A model generated the notes under the pieces. That model did no database searches. It saw nothing but the letters and a program-made list of their open reading frames with translations, and had not been told where the DNA came from. Positions 1 to 5,942 of a stretch of DNA of 7,643 bases are shown piece after piece. Numbering within the stretch: the stretch's first letter is position 1; each line of letters begins with the position of its first letter. Source of the stretch: Nocardioides sp. (GTDB lineage Bacteria > Actinomycetota > Actinomycetes > Propionibacteriales > Nocardioidaceae); assembly GCA_023252065.1 (NCBI GenBank), contig JAHEXO010000088.1, positions 1-7,643 on the forward strand. The letters run 5' to 3'. The translations under genes were made by a program, and so were the position numbers.

Positions 1-1024
1 CCACCATGCCGCGCACGATCTCGCGCACCCGCAGGGCGGCGACGTCGGCGGCGACGTTGACCTCCGGCCCGGGCCCGTAGCGGTCGACAGTGCCCTGCGC
101 GGTCTCCATCGCGACCCGCACCCGGGCGTAGTAGTCGGCGAACATCTCCTGCATCCGCGCGTCAGCCGCCGCGTCGCCGACGGCGAAGTCGCGGCTCACC
201 CGCCAGTGCAGCCGGCTGGTGCTCGCGTCCACCGGCGTCACCAGCTGGGTGAACCGGAGCCGCGCGACACCGCCTGCGAAGGTGGTGTCCCAGTGGTCGA
301 CCCACACCGCGGGCGAGAGGAAGAAGCCGCCCTGCACGGTGCTGCCGTCACGACTTCCGACGCCGAGCATGTCGGCCTGCCAGCCCGGGAGAGGCGACGG
401 CGGGAACTCACGCCGCAGCTCGACGGTGGTCTCGGTGACCACGACCTCCAGCGGTGGCGCGGTCGCGAGAGCCGCCGGGGCGATCTCCGGCGCGACGAAC
501 GGCACCTGGGTGACGTCGGCGAAGTTCTCGTGCAGCAGCAGCGCTCCGGCCGCGACCTCGTCGGTCTCGCCGACACTCGCCCAGCCCTCGTCGCTGAGCC
601 AGGGCAGCTCCGGCACGCGGTGCAGCCGAGCGCGGCCGGGCTCGCCCAGCCAGAGCCAGACGACACCGTCACGCTCCTGCACGGGGTACGACGCGACGTG
701 CGCGCCGAAGGGAACCCGCGGCTGGGTCGGGACAGACACGCACTGCCCGCCCGCGTCGTAGCCGAAGCCGCACAGCCCGCAGCGGACGACGTCGCCGTCC
801 AGGCTCCCGGCCGAGAGCGGGTAGGCGCGGTGGGCGCACCGGTCCTCGAGCGCGGCCACGTCGCCGCCCTCGGTCCGGAACAGGACGACGGGCTGGGCCA
901 GGACGACGACGGTCACCAGGCCGCGGCCGACCGACGACGAGGAGGCGACCGCGTACCAGCAGTCCGTCGGCACCGACGGAGTCACCGAGGGGGTGGCGGA
1001 GGGGGTCGTGGAATGGGTGCTCAT
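1..1024 (-). CDS. VanA-like Rieske oxygenase with substituted metal ligands (3' end outside window)
   Basis: The first 341 residues are visible; no stop codon is reached. The N-terminal half has a Rieske domain, with Cys63-x-His65 and then Cys82-Gly-Leu-Cys85-Gly-Phe, where the family normally has C-x2-H. The C-terminal half resembles the catalytic domain of vanillate O-demethylase/dicamba monooxygenase-type enzymes. Its helix reads N167-F-A-D170-V-T-Q173-V-P-F-V-A178, where the usual form is N-x2-D-x2-H-x4-H. Asp170, which normally links the two metal sites, is kept; both iron-binding His are gone. The third ligand (Asp) appears to align with Val302, less certainly. Family membership is also supported by the C-terminal stretch EVNVAADVAALRVREI. 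The ATG has a good ribosome site (GAGGGG, 7 bases upstream) and starts 11 bases after the reductase stop, so it is the last visible gene of the P450 operon. Normal monooxygenase activity is doubtful; a structural or electron-transfer role is inference. Confidence 0.8.
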   Translation of the reverse strand, partial: MSTHSTTPSATPSVTPSVPTDCWYAVASSSSVGRGLVTVVVLAQPVVLFRTEGGDVAALEDRCAHRAYPLSAGSLDGDVVRCGLCGFGYDAGGQCVSVPTQPRVPFGAHVASYPVQERDGVVWLWLGEPGRARLHRVPELPWLSDEGWASVGETDEVAAGALLLHENFADVTQVPFVAPEIAPAALATAPPLEVVVTETTVELRREFPPSPLPGWQADMLGVGSRDGSTVQGGFFLSPAVWVDHWDTTFAGGVARLRFTQLVTPVDASTSRLHWRVSRDFAVGDAAADARMQEMFADYYARVRVAMETAQGTVDRYGPGPEVNVAADVAALRVREIVRGMV

Positions 1025-1035
1025 GGCGTCGCCCC

Positions 1036-2013
1036 TCACAGGTCCAGGACCAGGCGGTCGGACAGGCAGCGCGAGACGCAGACCATCATCGCGTCGTTGG
1101 CGGCCTTCTCGGTCTCGTTGAGCACCGAGTCGCGGTGGTCGACCTCGCCCTCGAGCACGACCTGTTCGCAGGTGCCGCAGATGCCTTCGTGGCAGGAGCC
1201 GAGCACGCTGACGCCCGCGTCCTGGATGACGTCGAAGACCGACTTGTCGGCCGGCACCTGCAAGGTCACGCCCGAGGCGGCGAGCTCGAGCTCGAAGGAC
1301 CGCTCGCCCTCCGCCGGCGCCTCGGTGGCCTTGGCCGCGAACCTCTCCAGGTGGAGTGCGCCGGCCGGCCACGACGCCGTGCAGACGTCCTCGACCGCCT
1401 TGAGCAGACCCTCCGGACCGCAGCAGTAGACCAGGGTGTCGGCGCCCGGGCTGCCCAGGATCGTGGCCAGGTCGAGCACGCCCTGCTCGTCGAACGGCAC
1501 CAGCGTGACCCGGTCGCCGTACGCCGTCACCAGGCGCTCGGCGTAGGCCATCGACGCGGCGGTGCGGCCGCCGTAGCTGAGGTGCCAGTCGGCGCCGGAC
1601 GCCTCGGCCTCGGCGATCATCGGCAGCATCGGGGTGATCCCGATGCCGCCGGCGATGAACTCGTATCGCGGCGAGGCCAGCAGCGGGAAGTGGTTGCGGG
1701 GGCCACGGACGGTGACCCGGGAGCCTTCGGCCAGCCGGTCGTGGACGTAGGCCGAGCCGCCCCGCGACTCGAGCTCGCGCAGCACCGAGACGGTGTACGA
1801 CGTGGCGTCGGCGGGGTCGCCACACAGGGAGTACTGCCTCACCAGGTCGTCGCCGAGGACCAGGTCGACATGAGCGCCGGGGGTCCAGGGCGGCAGGCCG
1901 GTGCCGGAGTCGTCGGCGAGCCGCAGCTCCACGACGCCCTCGGCGACCGTGGTGGCCGAGGCGACGACGAGCTCGCTCTCGTGCTCCCGCAGGGTGGTAC
2001 GGGTCTCGGTCAT
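1036..2013 (-). CDS. VanB/phthalate dioxygenase reductase-type oxidoreductase with C-terminal 2Fe-2S ferredoxin domain
   Basis: This 325-residue protein is the usual length for VanB-type reductases, which pass electrons from NAD(P)H through FMN to a plant-type 2Fe-2S cluster and on to an oxygenase. The flavin-binding barrel carries R59-Q-Y-S-L. The nucleotide-binding domain carries GGIGITPM at 122-129 and the CCGPEGL motif near 197-203. The C-terminal ferredoxin domain has all four cluster ligands, Cys274-x4-Cys279-x2-Cys282-x29-Cys312. The gene lies between a P450 and a Rieske-like gene on the same strand, so it could serve either; the P450 has no other redox partner in view. The ATG at 2013 has no clear ribosome site and lies 14 bases after the P450 stop, suggesting translational coupling. 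A GTG overlapping that stop (GTGA, 2031-2029) is an alternative start that would add six residues. Confidence 0.92.
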   Translation of the reverse strand: MTETRTTLREHESELVVASATTVAEGVVELRLADDSGTGLPPWTPGAHVDLVLGDDLVRQYSLCGDPADATSYTVSVLRELESRGGSAYVHDRLAEGSRVTVRGPRNHFPLLASPRYEFIAGGIGITPMLPMIAEAEASGADWHLSYGGRTAASMAYAERLVTAYGDRVTLVPFDEQGVLDLATILGSPGADTLVYCCGPEGLLKAVEDVCTASWPAGALHLERFAAKATEAPAEGERSFELELAASGVTLQVPADKSVFDVIQDAGVSVLGSCHEGICGTCEQVVLEGEVDHRDSVLNETEKAANDAMMVCVSRCLSDRLVLDL

Positions 2014-2027
2014 GGCTTCGACGACCG

Positions 2028-3284
2028 TCACTTCGAGACGATGCGGACGGGGAACTTCTTGATGCCGTTGACGAAGTTGCTGCGCACCCGGCTGATGTCG
2101 CCGGTCTGCTGGATCTCCGCGATCTGCGGCAGCAGCGTCTCGAAGAGGATCCGCATCTCGAAACGGGCCAGGTTGGCGCCCATGCAGGAGTGCGGTCCCT
2201 TGCCGAACGACATGTGGTCGTTGGGCATCCGGTCCAGCTTGAGCGAGTACGGGTCCTCGAACTTGGTCTCGTCGCGGTTGCCCGACGCCCACCACATGAC
2301 GACCTTGTCGCCTGCCTTGATCTGCTGACCGTGGAGCTCGACGTCGCGGGTCGCCGTACGACGGAAGTGGTAGACCGGCGAGGCGTAGCGGACGAACTCC
2401 TCCACGGCGACCTGCATCTTCTCGGGGTGCTCCAGCAGCCACTGCATCTGGTCGGGGTTGTCGATCAGCGCCTTCATCGAGTGGCTCATCGCCTGGCGGG
2501 TGGTCTCGTTGCCGGCGACCACGAGCAGCAGGAAGTAGTTGTCGTAGTGCTCCGGCGAGAGCGGCACGCCGTCCTCGGGGATGCGGTTGACCAGCTTGCT
2601 GACCAGGTCGTCGCCCTCGCCACCCTTGCGCTCGGCGGCGAGCTGGCGGCCGTACTCGAAGATCTCCTGCGAGACCGGGGAGCTGAAGGGCAGGTGCCGG
2701 TAGGCCTGTGACTCCTCGGAGTTGACCAGGACCCGGGCGTACTCCGGGTCGGAGAAGCCGACGATCTCGTTGCCCCACGCGATCAGCTGCGGCGTCATCT
2801 CCTCGGGGGTGTCGAGCAGCCGCGCCAGGACGGCGATCGGGTAGTCGGCGGCGATCGCGTCGACGAAGTCCATCTCCTCCTGCTGGAGCGCCGTCGCCAC
2901 CGTCAGATGGGCGAGGCCGCGCAGGAAGTCCTCGTAGCGGCGCAGCTGCGCCGGGGTGAAGTCGCGCATGAGCAGCTTGCGCAGGGCGAGGTGGCGCGGG
3001 CCGTCGGTCTCGAGGATCGACCTGCGCAGCTCCTGGTACTCCTCGGGGGGCTCCTCGAGGTTGGTGAAGTGCGTCGAGGTGAAGGTCTCCGGGTCCTTGT
3101 CGATCCGCTCGATGTCGTCGTAGCGCGTGATGGACCAGAAGCCGGACCCGCCGTCGTGCTCGGGGTTCCAGTGCACCGGCGACTCGCGCCGCAGCGTGTC
3201 GAACATGCCCCAAGCCTGGTTGTTGACGAAGACGTCGAGGTCGGCCAGGTCCACCTGGTCGAGCGGGACGGGCGTGGGCTGCAT
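2028..3284 (-). CDS. Cytochrome P450 monooxygenase
   Basis: This complete 418-residue soluble bacterial P450 has no membrane anchor. The I-helix oxygen-activation motif AGNETT is at 257-262. The K-helix ExxR is E296-F-V-R299. The heme loop FGKGPHSCMG at 360-369 places the axial thiolate at Cys367 and is followed by ANLARFEMR. The C-terminus (NFVNGIKKFPVRI) resembles the group containing CYP124, CYP125 and CYP142, which act on terpenoid, fatty or steroid substrates; this likeness is from memory and does not assign a substrate. The ATG has a strong ribosome site (GGGAGGA, about 5 bases away). It is the first gene of an operon with a VanB-type reductase and a Rieske-like gene. Class I bacterial P450s normally use a separate ferredoxin and ferredoxin reductase; a PDR/VanB-type partner is instead known as a fused domain in CYP116B enzymes such as P450RhF, so a free-standing pair would be of interest. 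Confidence 0.95.
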   Translation of the reverse strand: MQPTPVPLDQVDLADLDVFVNNQAWGMFDTLRRESPVHWNPEHDGGSGFWSITRYDDIERIDKDPETFTSTHFTNLEEPPEEYQELRRSILETDGPRHLALRKLLMRDFTPAQLRRYEDFLRGLAHLTVATALQQEEMDFVDAIAADYPIAVLARLLDTPEEMTPQLIAWGNEIVGFSDPEYARVLVNSEESQAYRHLPFSSPVSQEIFEYGRQLAAERKGGEGDDLVSKLVNRIPEDGVPLSPEHYDNYFLLLVVAGNETTRQAMSHSMKALIDNPDQMQWLLEHPEKMQVAVEEFVRYASPVYHFRRTATRDVELHGQQIKAGDKVVMWWASGNRDETKFEDPYSLKLDRMPNDHMSFGKGPHSCMGANLARFEMRILFETLLPQIAEIQQTGDISRVRSNFVNGIKKFPVRIVSK

Positions 3285-3315
3285 GGGTCCTCCCAGGAAG
3301 GGTCACCGACAGAAT

Positions 3316-3331
3316 CGTTTGGATCCGAACG
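3316..3331. promoter_or_regulatory. 16-bp palindrome, candidate operator of the P450 operon
   Basis: CGTTTGGATCCGAACG is an inverted repeat with a single mismatched pair (CGTT-T/C-GGA centred on TCC). It overlaps the proposed -10 box of the P450 promoter and extends towards the transcription start, where a repressor would block initiation. The size and symmetry fit TetR- or GntR-family operators, but the regulator is not in the window. Confidence 0.5.
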
Positions 3332-3357
3332 TAATGGCCGCCCCGCGCCATCGTCAA
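3328..3357 (-). promoter_or_regulatory. Promoter of the P450 operon
   Basis: On the minus strand a -35 box TTGACG (3357-3352) is separated by 18 bases from a -10-like TACGTT (3333-3328). It lies about 45 bases upstream of the P450 start codon. The -35 is a close match to the housekeeping consensus; the -10 is weaker, as is common in high-GC actinobacteria. Confidence 0.6.
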
Positions 3358-3384
3358 GAGGTTCCGGCCCCCCTGCCGCGGTGC

Positions 3385-3415
3385 GACGAGGGGCCTCAGG
3401 CACGGGGCGTAGGTT
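3385..3415 (+). promoter_or_regulatory. Weak candidate promoter for the alpha/beta hydrolase
   Basis: TAGGTT at 3410-3415 fits the actinobacterial TAnnnT -10 form and lies about 30 bases before the hydrolase start. The only -35 candidate is a poor GACGAG at 3385-3390 with a 19-base spacer. The divergent arrangement requires a plus-strand promoter somewhere in this gap, but this assignment is tentative. Confidence 0.3.
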
Positions 3416-3446
3416 TCGAGGAGCCCACACCCGCCGGAGGTCACCG

Positions 3447-4298
3447 ATGCCCCTCACCTCACGCGAGACCGCCGAGATCGAGGCCGCCAACGCGAGCGGG
3501 AAGCGGCCGGTCGTGTTCGTGCACGGCCTGTGGCTGCTGCCCAGCAGCTGGGACCCGTGGCGCACCTGGTTCGAGGAGGCCGGCTACGCGACGCTCGCGC
3601 CGGGATGGCCCGGCGACCCCGAGACCGTGGAGGAAGCACGGGCCCGGCCCGAGGCGTTGGCGGGCACGAAGGTGGGGGCGGTCACCGACCACCACCACGA
3701 GGTGATCCGTGGCCTCGCCATCGCCCCGGCCTTGGTAGGTCACTCGTTCGGCGGACTGGTCGTGCAGCAGCTGGCCGGCCGCGGCGGCGCCGAGGTCACG
3801 GTCTCCATCGACCCGGCGCCCGGGCGGGGAGTCCTGCCCCTGCCGGTCTCCGCCCTGCGCTCGGCCTTCCCGGTGCTCGGCAACCCCGCCAACGCCAAGC
3901 GATCGGTCACCCTCACCCGCGAGCAGTTCCGCTACGGCTGGACCAACGCGCTCTCCGAGGAGGAGTCCGTCGCGCTGTACGACGCGCTGCACGTGCCCGC
4001 GCCGGGTGCCCCGATCTTCCAGGCCGCCTTCGGCAACCTCAACCCGCGCTCGGAGACCCGGGTGGACTACACCGCCGGAGGCCGCGGTCCGCTGCTCGTC
4101 GTCTCGGGAGGCGACGACCACACGGTGCCCCGCGCGATCTCCCACGCGGCGTACAGGAAGCACCTGAAGAACCACGCGACCACCGAGTTCGCCGAGGTCC
4201 CGGGCCGCGGTCACTCCCTGGTCATCGACGGCGGCTGGCGCGACGTCGCCGACATCGCGCTGGCGTTCGTCCGCCGCTTCGCCCTCCCCGACGACTGA
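3447..4298 (+). CDS. Alpha/beta hydrolase
   Basis: This 283-residue single-domain hydrolase has the usual family length and no signal peptide, so it is probably cytosolic. An oxyanion-hole-type HGLW follows beta-strand VVFV near residue 26. The nucleophile elbow is G-H-S100-F-G. The acid is probably Asp224 in SGGDDHTVP, and the catalytic histidine is His256 in GRGHSL. A cap-like stretch lies between about 125 and 205. The triad is complete, so an active esterase, lipase or related hydrolase is expected, but the substrate cannot be read from the sequence. The ATG at 3447 is supported by GGAGG six bases upstream. The frame stays open far upstream, but that region overlaps the P450 promoter and is not coding. 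The gene is divergent from the P450, so co-regulation is possible but not shown. Confidence 0.9.
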   Translation: MPLTSRETAEIEAANASGKRPVVFVHGLWLLPSSWDPWRTWFEEAGYATLAPGWPGDPETVEEARARPEALAGTKVGAVTDHHHEVIRGLAIAPALVGHSFGGLVVQQLAGRGGAEVTVSIDPAPGRGVLPLPVSALRSAFPVLGNPANAKRSVTLTREQFRYGWTNALSEEESVALYDALHVPAPGAPIFQAAFGNLNPRSETRVDYTAGGRGPLLVVSGGDDHTVPRAISHAAYRKHLKNHATTEFAEVPGRGHSLVIDGGWRDVADIALAFVRRFALPDD

Positions 4299-4349
4299 GC
4301 CGGCCCGCGTGCGGGGACCTTCGCCTCTGACCTCATGCCCGGCCGGCTC
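4297..4349 (+). terminator. Inverted repeat after the hydrolase, possible weak terminator
   Basis: GAGCCGGCC (4297-4305, starting within the stop codon) is perfectly complemented by GGCCGGCTC (4341-4349). The 9-bp stem is very GC-rich, but the 35-base loop is long and no T-run follows, so termination is uncertain. Confidence 0.3.
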
Positions 4350-4362
4350 GGTACTTTCCGAG
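4347..4362 (+). promoter_or_regulatory. Possible -10 region (TACTTT) inside a small inverted repeat, upstream of the amphi-Trp gene
   Basis: TACTTT at 4352-4357 resembles a -10 box and is flanked exactly by CTCGG (4347-4351) and CCGAG (4358-4362). No convincing -35 box is present; CTGACC at 4327 would need a 19-base spacer. The symmetry could be an operator over the -10 or chance in GC-rich DNA. The amphi-Trp start codon is about 75 bases downstream. Confidence 0.3.
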
Positions 4363-4437
4363 GGCGTGCACAGAGACGACCCGGTCCAGGCAGGCACGTC
4401 TCGAACGCCTGGGCCGCCACTCCCGAGGAGCAACGCG

Positions 4438-4686
4438 ATGGCCGACGTGAGTTTCGAGCGCAAGAAGGTGCTGTCCCGCGAGGATGCAGCGGTCTGGCTG
4501 TCGGCCCTGTCCAAGGGCTTCGCCAAGGGCGGCGACGTGGAGCTCCCGGTCGGGGGCGGTGGCACCATCACCCTGCACATGCCCGACCAGGTGCAGGCCG
4601 AGTTCGAGGTGGAGATCAACGGCGACGAGGTCGAGGTCGAGCTCGAGTTCACCTGGTCGCTGGCCCGCGCGGCCGACGACGACTGA
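4438..4686 (+). CDS. Amphi-Trp domain-containing small protein
   Basis: This 82-residue acidic protein matches the layout of the amphi-Trp domain family: an N-terminal strand (FERKKVLSRED), a helix (AAVWLSALSKGFAKGG), then alternating charged and hydrophobic strands (VELPV, TITLHMP, AEFEVEI, VEVELEFTW) ending in a short acidic tail. The family is widespread in archaea and bacteria and has no established function; it is named for its amphipathic pattern and conserved Trp. Two Trp are present, W20 and one in the last strand (FTWSL). There is no signal peptide or membrane segment. The ATG is preceded by GAGGAG seven bases upstream. It lies 139 bases after the hydrolase gene, possibly with its own promoter, and just upstream of a decayed amidotransferase gene. 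Confidence 0.75.
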   Translation: MADVSFERKKVLSREDAAVWLSALSKGFAKGGDVELPVGGGGTITLHMPDQVQAEFEVEINGDEVEVELEFTWSLARAADDD

Positions 4687-4715
4687 GGGATCCCTGTCAC
4701 GACAGGAGGTGCGGC

Positions 4716-5183
4716 AGGTGCCGTTGGCTCGCCTACTCTCCGGTGCGCCCTCTACCCGCTGATGGAGGGCCGACCGACTCGGAGCTGTTCTTCTACCTGG
4801 CGCTCACGTTCGGCCTCGAGGCCGATCCCCCGGCAGTGGTGGCCCGCGCTGTCGGCCTGGTCGAGGCGACCGCGCACCGGCACGGGATCGTCGACCCGGT
4901 GCAGATGACGGTCGCCGCCACCGACGGCCACGTCACATGGGCGTTCCGCTACTCCAGTGCCCACAGCTCCCGGTCGCTGTTCCACAGCACCGACGTGGCG
5001 ACCCTCGAGCACCAGTACCCCGACCACCCGGTCCTGCACGAGCTCCCCGACGACGCCCGCCTCGTGGTCTCCGAGCCGCTCGGAGACCTCAAGGGCGCAT
5101 GGCGCGAGGTCCCGGAGTCGTCGTACGTCGTCGTGCACGGCGCCGGTGAGGGCCTCGAGGCCTTCACGCCCACCGCCCCCTGA
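4716..5183 (+). pseudogene. Class II glutamine amidotransferase remnant (lost start, internal deletion, frame disruption)
   Basis: Residues from about 4773 to the stop at 5183 encode a well-preserved C-terminal half of a YafJ/EgtC-like class II glutamine amidotransferase (TDSELFFYLALTFGLE, MTVAATDG, WAFRYSS, SLFHSTDV, VVSEPLGDL, WREVPESS). Intact members begin MCRWLAYSG and carry the N-terminal catalytic Cys2. Here, after a good AGGAGG site, the frame reads AGG-TGC-CGT-TGG, giving R-CRWLAYS: the start codon position is AGG. Straight after this the sequence jumps to a segment that in another frame reads LYPLMEG, the part normally just before S-T-D-S-E. Roughly 100-140 residues of the glutaminase domain are therefore deleted, and small length changes put the pieces in different frames. 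A hairpin (CCTGTC-AC-GACAGG, 4693-4706) overlaps the old ribosome site. A GTG at 4743 could in principle start a truncated C-terminal product, but it lacks a ribosome site. The good conservation suggests recent decay. Confidence 0.8.
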
Positions 5184-5188
5184 GGTCC

Positions 5189-5320
5189 CGCTGGTTGAGG
5201 AGGCTCGGCCGCGCCAGGAGCGCCGCTGGCGGCGACGGGCGCGGGGCGTCCGCTGGTCGAGGAGGTCGCGCCAAGAGCTCCGCTGGTTGAGGAGGTCGCC
5301 CTGGCGACCGTCTCGAAACC
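5189..5320. repeat. Cluster of three dispersed-repeat copies (CGCTGGTYGAGGAGG core)
   Basis: The 15-base core occurs at 5189-5203 (CGCTGGTTGAGGAGG), 5251-5265 (with GGTCGAGG) and 5281-5295. Copy 3 is the most complete: its core runs into GGTCGCC-CT-GGCGACC (5294-5309, a 7-bp inverted repeat) and ends in GTCTCGAAACC at 5310-5320. An additional hairpin, CGCCGC-TG-GCGGCG, lies at 5221-5234. Similar elements ending in TCTCGAAACC are, from memory, abundant between genes in Nocardioides-type genomes. The cluster lies between the amidotransferase remnant and the convergent sulfur operon. Confidence 0.7.
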
Positions 5321-5361
5321 ACGCGGCCCACTCAGACCGGCGATCGCGGAGCGACGGGCGC

Positions 5362-5395
5362 GACGACGGCCATCCCCGCAGGGACGGCCGTCGTC
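5362..5395. terminator. Strong hairpin terminator between convergent transcription units
   Basis: GACGACGGCC (5362-5371) pairs perfectly with GGCCGTCGTC (5386-5395). After one A/C mismatch the stem continues with TCCC/GGGA around a CGCA loop, giving about 14 pairs. No T-run follows, which is common for actinobacterial terminators. It lies 14 bases beyond the stop of the DsrE2-like gene, and could also end plus-strand transcripts. Confidence 0.7.
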
Positions 5396-5408
5396 ACCGC
5401 GCCACACG

Positions 5409-5918
5409 TCAGATGAAGAGGAGCTGCGCGCCCTCGGTCATCTCGATGAAGTCCGAGGCGCTGATGATGGCCTCGACCTCGTCGTAGAGGTCCTCCTCGG
5501 TGAGCTTGTTCATGTCCGCCGACATCCGGCAGGCCCACAGGTGGCCACCGGAGTCCACGATCTGCTGCAGGAACTCCGGGACCTCGGGCACGTTGAGGTC
5601 GGCGATGGACTTCTTCAGCTGGTGGGTCGCCATCGCGGTCATCCCGGGCAGGCCACCGAGACCCTGCGGCATGTGGGTGGCGGTGTTGCCGAGCATCGTG
5701 AACTTCAGGTCGTCCATCGTCTTCTTGTTGATCATGTCGAAGCCCCAGAACGTGAAGAACAGGTGCGTCTCGACGCCCTCGCCCAGGGCGGCGTTGGCCA
5801 GGATCAGGGCCGGGTAGGCCATGTCGAGATTGCCCTTCGAGCAGATGATCGCGAGCTTGCGGTCGGTCTGGACCTCGCCGAACGAGGGCACGACCGGCTG
5901 GGTCTCGGTGGTGGTCAT
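5409..5918 (-). CDS. DsrE2-like (DsrE/DsrF/DrsH family) sulfur-relay protein
   Basis: This 169-residue protein fits the DsrE/DsrF/DrsH-like family, in which a conserved cysteine carries persulfide sulfur between enzymes. Typical features are the first strand KLAIICSKGNLD (21-32), the FFTFWGFDM segment (54-62), and the signature strand-loop LWACRMSADM (128-136) with the expected active Cys130. A second cysteine, Cys26, lies in the first strand. The first 20 residues look flexible, and there is no signal peptide or clear transmembrane anchor, so it should be cytosolic. The ATG is preceded by GAAGGAGAG about 6 bases upstream. It is the last gene of the SQR operon, 24 bases after the DsrC/TusE-like gene, and is followed by a hairpin terminator. 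Partners are probably the upstream carrier and a TusA or rhodanese encoded elsewhere; this is inference. Confidence 0.88.
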   Translation of the reverse strand: MTTTETQPVVPSFGEVQTDRKLAIICSKGNLDMAYPALILANAALGEGVETHLFFTFWGFDMINKKTMDDLKFTMLGNTATHMPQGLGGLPGMTAMATHQLKKSIADLNVPEVPEFLQQIVDSGGHLWACRMSADMNKLTEEDLYDEVEAIISASDFIEMTEGAQLLFI

Positions 5919-5942
5919 GGTTCTCTCTCCTTCACACGTGGG

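Noticed and set aside
206..1429. Long plus-strand open frame opposite the Rieske-like and reductase genes
   Set aside because: It is antisense to two genes with clear motifs, has a biased high-GC shadow composition, and shows no domain or ribosome site.
3316..3333. Possible KstR-type (steroid regulon) operator near the P450
   Set aside because: The palindrome CGTTTGGATCCGAACG does not fit the TnnAACnnGTTnnA pattern of KstR sites, so it gives no support for a steroid role.
2014..3444. The reductase reading frame stays open upstream through the whole P450 gene, giving an apparent 802-residue protein
   Set aside because: The upstream part is low-complexity Arg/Ala/Pro-rich translation of the P450 gene in another frame; the P450 has all its motifs and its own start. 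The reductase begins at 2013 with the normal family length.
2907..3446. Upstream extension of the hydrolase reading frame
   Set aside because: It would overlap the 5' part of the P450 gene and its promoter; the ATG at 3447 has a GGAGG site and gives a normal alpha/beta hydrolase length.
4299..4437. Possible small gene or structured RNA between the hydrolase and the amphi-Trp gene
   Set aside because: Only short inverted repeats are seen; no conserved peptide or known RNA fold is recognisable in the 139 bases.
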